A stretch of 64,000 bases of DNA from CAVSJJ01 sp963771015. GTDB taxonomy: Bacteria > Actinomycetota > Actinomycetes > Actinomycetales > Dermatophilaceae. The notes under the pieces were generated by a model. That model did not search any database and was not told where the DNA came from. It was given only the letters and a program-made list of their open reading frames with translations. The DNA is taken from contig CAVYRN010000005.1 of NCBI GenBank assembly GCA_963771015.1, positions 682,001 through 746,000 of the forward strand. The letters run 5' to 3'. Of the stretch, positions 42,432 through 50,789 are shown one piece after another (position 1 is the first letter of the stretch; every line of letters begins with the position of its first letter). The position numbers were made by a program, and so were the translations under genes.

Positions 42432-43642
42432 CGTCCTCCCTCATCGGGCAGCTGTCGGCACCGGCCAGGCCGGAGCTCCCGGCCGTCGCCCGGTCGTTTG
42501 CTCGGGAGAGCGGCTCCACCGGCGCGATCATCCTCGTCTCCGACGGATCCGAGCTGACCGTGGGGGCGGCATACCCCACGGACCCGGCGGGGGAGGCCGC
42601 GCTGCACGTCCCCGTCGGGCAGGGCGTGACCGGCCTCGTCGCCCGCAACGGCCACGCGATCCAGCTCGGTGCGGACACCCCCCGCAACCCGGCCCACCGG
42701 CACCTGCTCGGCATCGACTCCGGCGGCGCCGTGGCCCGGCTCTGCCTGCCGGCGCGGGGGATCGACGGGGAGATCCTCGGGGTGGTCTCGCTCCACCGCG
42801 ACACCGCGCACCCGTACACCGACGAGGACTCCACCCGCTTCCAGCCGTATGCCGACCTGCTCGGGCTGCGGCTGCAGGCGCGGGGCCTCATGGACGCCGT
42901 CGACGCCCACCGCAACGACCGGGACCGGCTCATCGCCCACGCGATCTCCGCCCAGGAGGCCGAGCGGCGGCGCATCGCCTTCGACCTGCACGACGGGGTG
43001 ACGACGGCGCTGGCGTCGATGTCCTTCCACCTCAACGCCGCGGAGCTGTCGATCGGCTCGGCCGAGCGGGCCGCGGGCCAGGACGACGCCGCCCTGGCCC
43101 AGGCCCGCTCCCAGATCGCGGCCGCCCGGATGCTGGCCGACATGGCCTACCACCAGACCCGGGCCGCCATCACCGGCCTGCACAGCCTCGTCCTCGACGA
43201 TCTCGGGCTCGTGGCCGCCATCGAGTCTCTGGCCGAGACCGCCCCCGGGGTTGCCGTCGAGATGGACAGCGACCCGCAGGAGGACCTCGACGACCTCCCC
43301 GACCATGCCGCGGCCGCCCTGTTCCGGATCGCCCAGGAGACGATGAGCAACGCCGTCCGGCACGCCCAGGCCACCCGCGTCACGCTGTCGCTGCACCGGT
43401 CCGAGGACGCCGTCGTCCTGTCGACGAGCGACGACGGGGTCGGGTTCGACGTCCGTCAGCAGCCGGCGGCCCGGACGGGCACCCGCGACGACGGCGTGAC
43501 CGGCCACTTCGGGCTGTCCTCGATCGCCGAGCGGTGCGCGCTCGTCGGGGCGTCGCTGCGCATCGACTCCGCGCCCGGCAGCGGCACGACCATCATCGTC
43601 GAGCTTCCGGTGGCGCCCGCGGCCCCGCCCGCGAGCGGCTGA
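42428..43642 (+). CDS. Soluble GAF-domain sensor histidine kinase (HisKA_3)
   Basis: 404 residues without any membrane span. Residues about 15-150 form a GAF domain (PVGQGVTGLVARNG, GEILGVVSLHRD). The dimerisation/phosphoacceptor domain is AERRRIAFDLHDGVTTALASM, with the phosphorylated His, and the ATPase domain has IAQETMSNAVRHAQAT and DDGVGFDV with HFGLSSIAERC. A cytoplasmic ligand or redox state is the likely signal. It pairs with the NarL-type regulator. It is convergent with the class I aldolase gene. Confidence 0.92.
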   Translation: MTSSLIGQLSAPARPELPAVARSFARESGSTGAIILVSDGSELTVGAAYPTDPAGEAALHVPVGQGVTGLVARNGHAIQLGADTPRNPAHRHLLGIDSGGAVARLCLPARGIDGEILGVVSLHRDTAHPYTDEDSTRFQPYADLLGLRLQARGLMDAVDAHRNDRDRLIAHAISAQEAERRRIAFDLHDGVTTALASMSFHLNAAELSIGSAERAAGQDDAALAQARSQIAAARMLADMAYHQTRAAITGLHSLVLDDLGLVAAIESLAETAPGVAVEMDSDPQEDLDDLPDHAAAALFRIAQETMSNAVRHAQATRVTLSLHRSEDAVVLSTSDDGVGFDVRQQPAARTGTRDDGVTGHFGLSSIAERCALVGASLRIDSAPGSGTTIIVELPVAPAAPPASG

Positions 43643-43667
43643 GCCCCGGGGGCGACCCACCTACGGG

Positions 43668-44663
43668 TCACACGGCCGCCGCCAGGCTCGGCTGCCGGGC
43701 GGCACCGGCCGCCTGACGACAGTTCGCCACGAGGACCCGCTGGGCGGCCTCGACATTGTCGGCGGACCCGGCCCAGGTGGTCAGGGCGTCGGAGACCAGG
43801 GCCCGGCCGAACGAGAACGTCAACGCCCAGGGCTTCGCGGGCAGCGCGTTGATCGCCCCGAGGAAGGCGCAGGCCTGGTCGGTCGAGTGCCCGCCGGAGA
43901 GGAAGGCGATCCCGGGGACGCCGGCCGGGACGGTGGAGCGCAGGACGTCGAAGGTCACCGCGGCAACCGTCTCCGGCGAGGCGAACGGGCCGTCGAGGCC
44001 GGGGGCGACGAAGCTGGGCTTGAGGATGACGCCGTGCAGGTCGACGCGGGCCTCCTCGAGCTCGGCGAAGACCTCCTCCAGCGCGCTGCGGGTCGCCGCG
44101 GCCGTGTGGGTGAGGTCATGGGTGCCGCCGGCCAGGACCTCCGGCTCGACGATGGGGACGATGCCGTGCTGCTGGCACAGCGCGGCATACCGAGCGAGGG
44201 CGACAGCATTCGCCCGGACCGCATAGGGGTTGGTCGTGCGGACATCGATGACGGCACGCCACTTGGCGAAGGCGGCGCCGCGCCCGGCGTAGTCGGCCAG
44301 CCGCTCCCCCAGCCCGTCGAGCCCCTCGGTGACGAGGGCTCCGCGCATGTTCGGCAGCGGCGCGGTTCCGGTGTCGACCTTGATGCCCGGCAGGATGCCG
44401 GCCTCGTGACACGCCTGAGGGAAAGGGCGCCCGTCGCTCAGCCGCTGCCCGAACGTCTCGTCGCTGAGGATGACGCCGCTCACCGACTCCGCGAGCCCGG
44501 GCGCCGTGACGAGCATCTGGCGGTAGTCGCGGCGGTTCGCCTCCGTGCCGGCGATCTCGGCACCCTCGAGGCGGGTCGACATCGTCCGGATGCTCTCGTC
44601 GGCGGCGAGGATGCCGCGGCCACCGCGGGTGAGTGCGGCGGCGGTTGCGTGCAGGTCGACCAT
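43668..44663 (-). CDS. fba: Fructose-bisphosphate aldolase class I
   Basis: 331 residues, shorter than animal aldolases but with the same hallmarks: GRGILAADES near the start, GAAFAKWRAVIDV, and HGVILKPSFVAPG containing the Schiff-base lysine. VPIVEPEVL and GIAFLSGGHS complete the active site. It makes or cleaves fructose and sedoheptulose bisphosphates, so it can supply the Calvin-type operon across the two-component pair. Most actinobacteria rely on a class II enzyme for glycolysis, which makes this a probable pathway-specific copy. Confidence 0.93.
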   Translation of the reverse strand: MVDLHATAAALTRGGRGILAADESIRTMSTRLEGAEIAGTEANRRDYRQMLVTAPGLAESVSGVILSDETFGQRLSDGRPFPQACHEAGILPGIKVDTGTAPLPNMRGALVTEGLDGLGERLADYAGRGAAFAKWRAVIDVRTTNPYAVRANAVALARYAALCQQHGIVPIVEPEVLAGGTHDLTHTAAATRSALEEVFAELEEARVDLHGVILKPSFVAPGLDGPFASPETVAAVTFDVLRSTVPAGVPGIAFLSGGHSTDQACAFLGAINALPAKPWALTFSFGRALVSDALTTWAGSADNVEAAQRVLVANCRQAAGAARQPSLAAAV

Positions 44664-44955
44664 CGTGTGCTCCTCGTCGTCGGCGCCGGAACCGGCGCGG
44701 CTGGGACCAGCGTCGGCGCTGTGGCTCGGGCGGGGATCACCCCCGCGGGGGGTCGTGGAGGTGAGGTGGGGTCAACCCGGACGCACCGGCCTACCCGCGC
44801 CCGTGGCTACCCGTGATCTGGACCACCCGATATCACCCCTTCGGACGATGCCCTTTACCTCCTTCGTACCTTCTCTTGACTCTTCTGTGTACGTACGTTG
44901 ACCTCCGCCATAGGTTCACATCAGGAACACCAGCCGTAGCACGCACCGAGAATCC
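44664..44955. other. Intergenic region with AT-richer promoter pocket
   Basis: About 290 bases upstream of both the aldolase (minus) and the CapD-like gene (plus). The part from about 44815 to 44930 is clearly richer in A and T than the rest of the window. It contains TTGACT (44876-44881), the palindrome GTACGTAC (44889-44896) and TTGACC (44898-44903), which are plausible -35 or operator elements. A matching -10 box could not be fixed. Confidence 0.45.
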
Positions 44956-46140
44956 ATGGAGGACAAGATGTCCGGCACCCGACCCGAGGTCCGCCCCGAG
45001 GACCTGCTGTCCCGGGTCTCCGACCCCGTCTACGGCCCGGAGGCCACCCAGCTCATCGCCGGACGGACGGTGCTCATCACCGGCGCCGGCGGGTCGATCG
45101 GCTCCGAGCTCGTCCGCCAGTGCATCCGCCTCGGGGCGGCCCGCATCCACAAGGTCGACGTCGACGAGACCGCGCTGTTCCACCTCTCCCTCGAGCTCTA
45201 CGACCACGCGCTCTTCGGCGCCGAGAGTGACATCCACCTCCTCGACATCACCGACCAGCGCGCGACCTCTCGCCTCATCGAGCGCACGCAGCCGGACATC
45301 ATCTTCCATGCGGCGGCGAAGAAGCACCTGCCCCTCACCCAGGCATCCCCCGACATCGCCGTGCGAACCAACGTCTTCGGCACGGAGTCGGTCATCAAGG
45401 CCGCCGTCGAGCACCGGGTGCCTCGCGTCGTCAACATCAGCACCGACAAGGCCGCCGACCCCTCGTCGGTCCTCGGCTGGACCAAGCGGCTCGCCGAGCT
45501 CGTCGGCGCCTACCACGGCACGACGACGACCCGGGTCAGCAGCGTCCGCTTCGGCAATGTGCTCGGCAGCCGCGGCTCCTTCCTCCCGGCTCTGGCGCAC
45601 ACCATGCGTCGCGGCCAGCCGGTTCGGCTCACCCATCTCGAGGCCACTCGCTACTTCATGACGATCCCGGAGGCCGCGGGGCTCGTCATCGAGGCGGCGC
45701 GGATCTCGAGCGCGAACGAGGTCTTCGTCCTCGACATGGGCGAGCCGGTCCGGATCCTCGACATCATCACTCGGTATGCCGCCCTCGCCGGCCAGCCGGT
45801 GCCCGAGATCCAGGTCACCGGCCTGCGCCCGGGCGAGAAGCTCCACGAGGAGCTCTTCTCCGGCAACGAGCAGCATCGGGGCACGAGCCACCCGCGGATC
45901 AACGTCACCTCCGTCCGGCGTCAGGCCGCCCTCGAGGACGTCCTCGAGCACCTGCGCCGGCTCGTCGCCGAGGCGGCCCCGGCCGAGGACGTCCTCGCCG
46001 CGCTCTCCCCGGCCTCGATCCAGGCCCCGTCCTGGGCGCCGAAGCATGCCGCCCCCCGCCCGGTCACGACCCTGCGACCCGGGGCACGGACGCACGCCCT
46101 GCCGCGGCTGCGCCCGGCGGTGGCGCTCCGCCCGGCCTGA
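44956..46140 (+). CDS. CapD/FlaA1-like nucleoside-diphosphate-sugar 4,6-dehydratase
   Basis: 394 residues. The Rossmann motif ITGAGGSIGSELVRQ, the HAAAKKHLPL segment and the catalytic region NISTDKAADPSSVLGWTKRLAEL match short, soluble CapD/FlaA1 enzymes that start from UDP-N-acetylglucosamine. RPGEKLHEELFSGNE near residue 300 is also typical. The last 60 residues are disordered and Ala/Pro/Arg-rich. It should prepare a deoxy-amino sugar for a surface polysaccharide or glycan. The glycosyltransferase gene follows 13 bp downstream. Confidence 0.88.
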   Translation: MEDKMSGTRPEVRPEDLLSRVSDPVYGPEATQLIAGRTVLITGAGGSIGSELVRQCIRLGAARIHKVDVDETALFHLSLELYDHALFGAESDIHLLDITDQRATSRLIERTQPDIIFHAAAKKHLPLTQASPDIAVRTNVFGTESVIKAAVEHRVPRVVNISTDKAADPSSVLGWTKRLAELVGAYHGTTTTRVSSVRFGNVLGSRGSFLPALAHTMRRGQPVRLTHLEATRYFMTIPEAAGLVIEAARISSANEVFVLDMGEPVRILDIITRYAALAGQPVPEIQVTGLRPGEKLHEELFSGNEQHRGTSHPRINVTSVRRQAALEDVLEHLRRLVAEAAPAEDVLAALSPASIQAPSWAPKHAAPRPVTTLRPGARTHALPRLRPAVALRPA

Positions 46141-46153
46141 CCGGAGAGCCCTC

Positions 46154-47458
46154 GTGTGGTTCTGGCTCGTCATCGTCTCGGTGCCCCTGTTCTGGTTCGC
46201 GATCGACATCGCGGCCACCGTGCGGTCGCGCAAGCCGAGCTTCGACGGGACGCCTGACCCGCCGCTCGAGCACGACTTCACCGTGCTCGTCCCCATCTAC
46301 GGGGCCGCGCGGTACCTCGAGAACGCCGCGTACCTCTCCGAGTACGGCACCCGGGCGGTGCTGTGCACGACGAGCGGCGAGACCGACGAGTTCTACGCCG
46401 ACCTGCGCCGCATCGCCGGCTACCACGGCCTGTCGGTCTACGTCAGCCCACACGTGGCGATGACGACGTCGAACAAGCGCCGCACCGGCGGCACGATCCG
46501 CGACACCATCGTCCGAGACGCCCTCGTCGAGCTCGACGACCGGGGCGAGCTGGGCCGGTACGTCGTGTGTATCGACGCCGACACGACGACCCCGCGCCCG
46601 CTCGGGGCCCTCGTCGCCGCCCTGCGGCATACCGGAGCCGACTTCGCCTCGGTGCGGCTCGTGCCCCAGGTCCACGGGCCGATGCTCGTCCAGCTGCAGC
46701 GGTTCGAGTACGCGCAGGCGATGCGGATGCGCACCGTCCTGCCCTGGCTGCTGAGCGGTGCCTGCCATGTCGGGCGCACAGAGGTCTTCCGGGCCGTCAT
46801 GGAGCGGCATTCGATGTTCTTCCAGGGCAACGACGTCGAGGCGGGGCTGCTCGCCGACCAGCTCGGCTACGTCGCCACCCACATCCCCTTCCCCGTCGAC
46901 ACCGAGGTGCCCAGCTCGTGGAAGGCATGGCTGCGTCAGCGGGCCGCCTGGTCGGGCGGGGAGTTCCGGCTCTTCATCACCAACGGCCGCTACGTGATGC
47001 GCCACCCGTTCCTGTGGCTCTACGGGGGTGGGATCACCATCCTCATGGCCGGGCTGCGCTGGTGGACCCTCGAGGTCTCCTCGATCACGTTCCTCGCCGT
47101 CATCGCCGTCTACTACGCCTACGTGACCTGGGCGCACTGGAACCGACGGAACATCTGGCTCCTCGTCATGCCGTTCTACCTGCTCTTCAGCAGCCTGTTC
47201 ATGGTGCCGGTGGGGCTGGTCTGGTACTTCGTCATGGCGGTACCGGAGCGCAACTTCGGGATCATCACCGCCCACCGCGTCCCGGCGGGGGTCTCCCCCG
47301 GCTCCGCACTCGCCAATACGCTCGGCCGGCGCCGCTTCCACGGGGTGCGGCTGCCCGATGCCGTCGAGCTCGCCGCGCTCGACGAGCCGGAGGACCTGGA
47401 CGCCCTCGCGGCACGGTGCGATCTCGCCGGTGCCGCGCCTGTTGCGCTCCCGGCCTGA
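46154..47458 (+). CDS. Membrane family 2 glycosyltransferase
   Basis: 434 residues from a GTG at 46154 with GGAG upstream. One N-terminal span is followed by a cytoplasmic GT2 domain: FTVLVPIYGAARYLENA, the metal-binding VVCIDADTTTP, QGNDVEAGLLADQLGY and the LRQRAAWSGGEFRLF variant of the Q-x-x-R-W motif seen in processive enzymes. Three or four spans follow. It probably extends and exports a polysaccharide together with the CapD-like enzyme. No polymerase, flippase or further glycosyltransferase is adjacent, so the cluster is minimal. Confidence 0.85.
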   Translation: MWFWLVIVSVPLFWFAIDIAATVRSRKPSFDGTPDPPLEHDFTVLVPIYGAARYLENAAYLSEYGTRAVLCTTSGETDEFYADLRRIAGYHGLSVYVSPHVAMTTSNKRRTGGTIRDTIVRDALVELDDRGELGRYVVCIDADTTTPRPLGALVAALRHTGADFASVRLVPQVHGPMLVQLQRFEYAQAMRMRTVLPWLLSGACHVGRTEVFRAVMERHSMFFQGNDVEAGLLADQLGYVATHIPFPVDTEVPSSWKAWLRQRAAWSGGEFRLFITNGRYVMRHPFLWLYGGGITILMAGLRWWTLEVSSITFLAVIAVYYAYVTWAHWNRRNIWLLVMPFYLLFSSLFMVPVGLVWYFVMAVPERNFGIITAHRVPAGVSPGSALANTLGRRRFHGVRLPDAVELAALDEPEDLDALAARCDLAGAAPVALPA

Positions 47459-47473
47459 TCTCCCGAACCCGGC

Positions 47474-48562
47474 TCAGCCCTCGGACGAGTCGGGGTATGC
47501 CTCGGTCTCGGTCGCCTTGGCGGACAGCCACACCGCCATCCCCGGCGCGAGGGAGAGCTCCGCCACCGCGCCCGGGGTGACGTCGACGAGTGCGTCGGGC
47601 GCCCCCGCGACCTCGATCCGAACCCGGTCGGTGAGCAGCTCCATCCCGGCCACCGATCCCGCCCACACGTTCCGGGTGCTCGCGTGCTCGGGTCGCTCAC
47701 TGTGCAGGGTGACCGCGGACGGACGGAGCGCCACGAGGACCCGCCCACCCCCGCGGGCGGCCTCGGTGGCGGTCACGACCAGACTGCCGCCGTCGTCGAG
47801 GGCGACGGCGCCGGACTCGGGGTCCAGCAGCCCGGCATAGAGGTTGATCCCGACGAGCCTGGCGACGTAGTCGGTCCGCGGCCGCCGGGCCACCTCGGCC
47901 GGCGTGCCCTCCTGGACGACGCGGCCGGTCTCGAGGACGACGAGCCGGTCGGCCATGACCATCGCCTCGAGCGGGTCGTGGGTGACCAGGACGACCGGCC
48001 CGTCGAAGAGGCGGAGGTGGCGGCGCAGCTCCGCACGCACCTCGACCCGGGTCCGGGCGTCGAGGGCGGCCGTCGGCTCGTCGAGCAGCAGGAGCCTGGG
48101 CTGCGCGGCGAGCGCGCGGGCGAGCGCGACGCGCTGTGCCTGGCCACCGGACACCTCGCTGGGGCGCCGGTCGGCGAGCTGGGCCAGGTCGAGGCGGTCG
48201 AGCCAGCCGCGGGCCAGTCCCCGGGCCACCTGCCGGGAGGCTCCGGCGGCGTGTGGCCCGAACGCGACGTTGTCGAGGACCGTGAGGTGCGGGAAGAGCC
48301 GGTAGCTCTGGAAGACGACCCCGACGGCGCGCCCCTCAGGCTGGACGAACACCCCGGCCGCGACGTCGTCGAGGACCCGGTCGTCGAGGACGACGGATCC
48401 CGCGGCGAGCGGCGTCAGCCCGGCCAGCGCCCGGAGCACCGTCGTCTTGCCCGCCCCGTTGGGCCCGAGGATCCCGACGACCTCGCCGGGTGCGACAGCA
48501 AGGGCGACATCGATCTCGACGGTGTTGCGGCGGACCGAGCCGGCCGCCCGGAGGCCCGTCAC
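47474..48562 (-). CDS. modC: Molybdate ABC transporter ATP-binding protein
   Basis: 362 residues from a GTG overlapping modB. Walker A GPNGAGKTT, signature EVSGGQAQRVALARAL, Walker B LLLLDEPTAALD and switch VTHDPLEAM are all intact. The C-terminal 120 residues form a mop/TOBE-type oxyanion-binding domain. It powers molybdate (or tungstate) import with ModB and ModA. It is the last gene of the regulator-modA-modB-modC run. Confidence 0.92.
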   Translation of the reverse strand: MTGLRAAGSVRRNTVEIDVALAVAPGEVVGILGPNGAGKTTVLRALAGLTPLAAGSVVLDDRVLDDVAAGVFVQPEGRAVGVVFQSYRLFPHLTVLDNVAFGPHAAGASRQVARGLARGWLDRLDLAQLADRRPSEVSGGQAQRVALARALAAQPRLLLLDEPTAALDARTRVEVRAELRRHLRLFDGPVVLVTHDPLEAMVMADRLVVLETGRVVQEGTPAEVARRPRTDYVARLVGINLYAGLLDPESGAVALDDGGSLVVTATEAARGGGRVLVALRPSAVTLHSERPEHASTRNVWAGSVAGMELLTDRVRIEVAGAPDALVDVTPGAVAELSLAPGMAVWLSAKATETEAYPDSSEG

Positions 48563-49419
48563 GACGGGCCCGACCCGGGCAGCCAGCGGTCCCGAAGACC
48601 GGCCAGCACGGCGAGTGAGACGACGAGAAGGACGAGGGAGAGGGCCACCGCCGACTCCGGGTCGGTCTGCATCGCGAGGTAGACCGCGAGCGGCATCGTC
48701 TGGGTCCGGCCAGGGACGTTCCCGGCGAAGGTGATGGTCGCCCCGAACTCACCGAGCGCCCGGGCCCACGCGAGGACGGCTCCGGCAAGGAGCGACGGCG
48801 CGATGAGCGGCAGGCTGACCCGACGGAAGACGGCCAGCCGCGACGCGCCGAGCGTCGCTGCGGCCTCCTCGAAACCCTCGTCGGCGGCCCGGAAGGCACC
48901 CTCGACGGTGAGGACGAGGAAGGGCATCGCCACGAACGTCTCGGCCATGACGACGCCGGCGGTCGAGAACGGCAGGGTGAGGCCGAACCACGCGTCGAGC
49001 CAGCGCCCCACCACGCCGTTGCGCCCGAAGGCGAGGAGGAGCGCGACGCCGCCGACGACCGGAGGCAGCACGAGCGGCAGGGTGACCAGGGCCCGCAGCA
49101 GCGGGACGAGCCGGCCCCGGGACCGGGCGAGGAGCCAGGCCAGCGGGACGCCGAGGCCGAGCGAGAGCGCGGCGGCGCTCGTTGCGCTGAAGAGGGAGAG
49201 CCGCAGGGCGTCGAGGACCGCGCCGTCGCGGAGGATCCCGGGCAGCCCACCCCACGGCGCCCGGACGAGGAGCCCGAGGAGCGGAACGAGGAGGAAGGCG
49301 ATGGCGAGCAGCGCCGGGGCGCGCAACGCCCAGGCGACCGGGCGGCGGCCGCGGTCCGATGGCCCGGCCGGCGCGGCGACGTTCCGAGCGGTCCGGGCAG
49401 AGCGGAGCAGGTGCGGCAT
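48559..49419 (-). CDS. modB: Molybdate ABC transporter permease
   Basis: 286 residues from the ATG at 49419, with about six spans. The permease EAA-loop is EEAAATLGASRLAVFRRVSLPLIAPSLLAGAVLAWARALGEFGAT, characteristic of ModB/CysT proteins. It starts four bases after the modA stop and overlaps modC as GTGA, so all three are translated from one message. Confidence 0.92.
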   Translation of the reverse strand: MPHLLRSARTARNVAAPAGPSDRGRRPVAWALRAPALLAIAFLLVPLLGLLVRAPWGGLPGILRDGAVLDALRLSLFSATSAAALSLGLGVPLAWLLARSRGRLVPLLRALVTLPLVLPPVVGGVALLLAFGRNGVVGRWLDAWFGLTLPFSTAGVVMAETFVAMPFLVLTVEGAFRAADEGFEEAAATLGASRLAVFRRVSLPLIAPSLLAGAVLAWARALGEFGATITFAGNVPGRTQTMPLAVYLAMQTDPESAVALSLVLLVVSLAVLAGLRDRWLPGSGPS

Positions 49420-49423
49420 CGGG

Positions 49424-50233
49424 CTAGGGCCTGGCGAAGCCGGACGTGCCCAGCACCGACGTGCCGCGGTCGGAGAGGACGTATGCCGTGAACGCCTCGG
49501 CCGCGGGCCGGTTCGGGGCCGCCGACAGGACGGCGATGGGGTACTCGGTCGAGGCGTTGACGCCGGCCGGGATCTCGATCCCGCGGACCCGGCTCCCCGC
49601 CGCCCTGATGTCGGTGACGTAGACCAGGCCGGCATCGACCTCGCCGAGGGCAACCTTCGTGAGCACGGCCTTGACGTCGGTCTCCTGGCTCGCCGCGGTG
49701 ACGGTGACACCGGCCTTCGCGAGGACCGTCGTGGCGACGGCTCCGCAGGGGACCGCGGGCTGGCAGAGGGCGACCTGGACGCCCGGTCGGCCGAGGTCGG
49801 CGAGGCCGTGGATGCCGGCCGGGTTGTCGGGGGGCACGGCGATCTCGAGGGTGTTGGCGGCGAAGGACGTCGGGTTCGCCGCGTCGCCGGCCGTGACGAC
49901 CTGGTCCATGTTCGTCACGCTCGCCGAGGCGAAGACGTCGGCCGGCGCACCCTCGGTGATCTGGGTGGCCAGACCCGAGCTCGGGCCGAAGCTGAGGACG
50001 ACCGTGGTCCCGGGGTGGGCCGCCTCGAACTCCGTGCCGAGCGTCGTGAACGCCTCCTTGAGGGAGGCTGCCGCATAGACGGTGACCGTCCCGCTCACGG
50101 TGCCGGGGCTGCTGGCACCCGGGGTCCCGGAACCGGCGCTCGATGAGCCGCAGCCGGCCAGCAGACCGGTCCAGGCGGCGGCCGCGATGACGGCGCCGGC
50201 ACGGCGGCACAGCCGACGAGAGCGAGCGGACAT
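49424..50233 (-). CDS. modA: Molybdate-binding lipoprotein
   Basis: 269 residues. A signal sequence ends in lipobox LLAGC. The binding fold has VTVYAAASLKEAFTTLGTEFE, the oxyanion-contacting Ser in FGPSSGLATQI, and EVDAGLVYVTDI near the end, which are typical of ModA. It captures molybdate outside the membrane and delivers it to ModB. It begins 16 bases after the regulator stop. Confidence 0.93.
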   Translation of the reverse strand: MSARSRRLCRRAGAVIAAAAWTGLLAGCGSSSAGSGTPGASSPGTVSGTVTVYAAASLKEAFTTLGTEFEAAHPGTTVVLSFGPSSGLATQITEGAPADVFASASVTNMDQVVTAGDAANPTSFAANTLEIAVPPDNPAGIHGLADLGRPGVQVALCQPAVPCGAVATTVLAKAGVTVTAASQETDVKAVLTKVALGEVDAGLVYVTDIRAAGSRVRGIEIPAGVNASTEYPIAVLSAAPNRPAAEAFTAYVLSDRGTSVLGTSGFARP

Positions 50234-50248
50234 GGGTCGGCCCCCGGG

Positions 50249-50659
50249 TCAGGGCTGCGCCGGCAGCTCGACGACGACGTTCGTGGACTTCACCGAGGCG
50301 ATGGCGAGGACGCCGGGCTCGAGCCCGAGGTCGTCGGCGGCCTCGCGGCTCATCAGCGAGACGACCCGGTGGGCGCCGGCCTGGATCTCGACCTGCGCCA
50401 TGACCGTGTCGCGCAGGACCCGGGTGACGAGCCCGACGAAGCGGTTGCGGGCCGACTCCGACACGATCGGCCGGGGCTGCGGACGACCCGCCTCGGCAGC
50501 CACCTCCTCGGCGAAGGCCGCGAGTGCGGCGCCCTCCACCACCCGCTTGCCTGCGGCGTCCGTCGCCGTCGGCAGCCGCCCGGCGTCGGCCCAACGGCGC
50601 ACGGTGTCGTCGCTGACGCCGAGCAGCCCGGCTGCCTCACGGATCCGGAAGAACGGCAT
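50249..50659 (-). CDS. Molybdate-responsive regulator: MerR/excisionase-type HTH plus TOBE domain
   Basis: 136 residues from the ATG at 50659. Residues 1-50 form an excisionase-like winged helix (FFRIREAAGLLGVSDDTVRRWADAGRL). Residues about 70-135 form one mop/TOBE domain (NRFVGLVTRVLRDTVMAQVEIQAG) that binds molybdate. This combination replaces ModE in many actinobacteria. It is the first gene of the mod operon and probably autoregulates it. Its start is leaderless: TATTCT lies seven bases ahead and there is no ribosome site. Confidence 0.88.
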   Translation of the reverse strand: MPFFRIREAAGLLGVSDDTVRRWADAGRLPTATDAAGKRVVEGAALAAFAEEVAAEAGRPQPRPIVSESARNRFVGLVTRVLRDTVMAQVEIQAGAHRVVSLMSREAADDLGLEPGVLAIASVKSTNVVVELPAQP

Positions 50660-50666
50660 GATGAGG

Positions 50667-50719
50667 AGAATACACACGCGTCTGCGGAACATCTAGCCTC
50701 ATGAGTCCGCAGATGCGGA
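50667..50719 (-). promoter_or_regulatory. mod operon promoter: leaderless -10 box and three TGCGGA half-sites
   Basis: On the minus strand TATTCT (50667-50672) stands seven bases before the ATG of the regulator. Upstream, TCTGCGGA (50681-50688) is exactly inverted at TCCGCAGA (50706-50713), and a third TGCGGA copy follows at 50714-50719. The half-sites overlap the expected -35 region, so they are candidates for the operator of the molybdate regulator. Confidence 0.55.
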
Positions 50720-50789
50720 GAGCACCCGCTCGCTGTCGGCGTGGGCAGGATGGATCGCGCGAGGTCGCCACCCGGCACACGTCCCCAGG

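Noticed and set aside
36853..44663. Full autotrophy gene cluster
   Set aside because: No RuBisCO large or small subunit, activase or CbbR can be read on either strand, so only the regeneration half can be claimed.
50234..50248. Molybdenum-cofactor riboswitch before modA
   Set aside because: Only 15 bases separate the regulator from modA, and no structured leader is present before the leaderless operon start.
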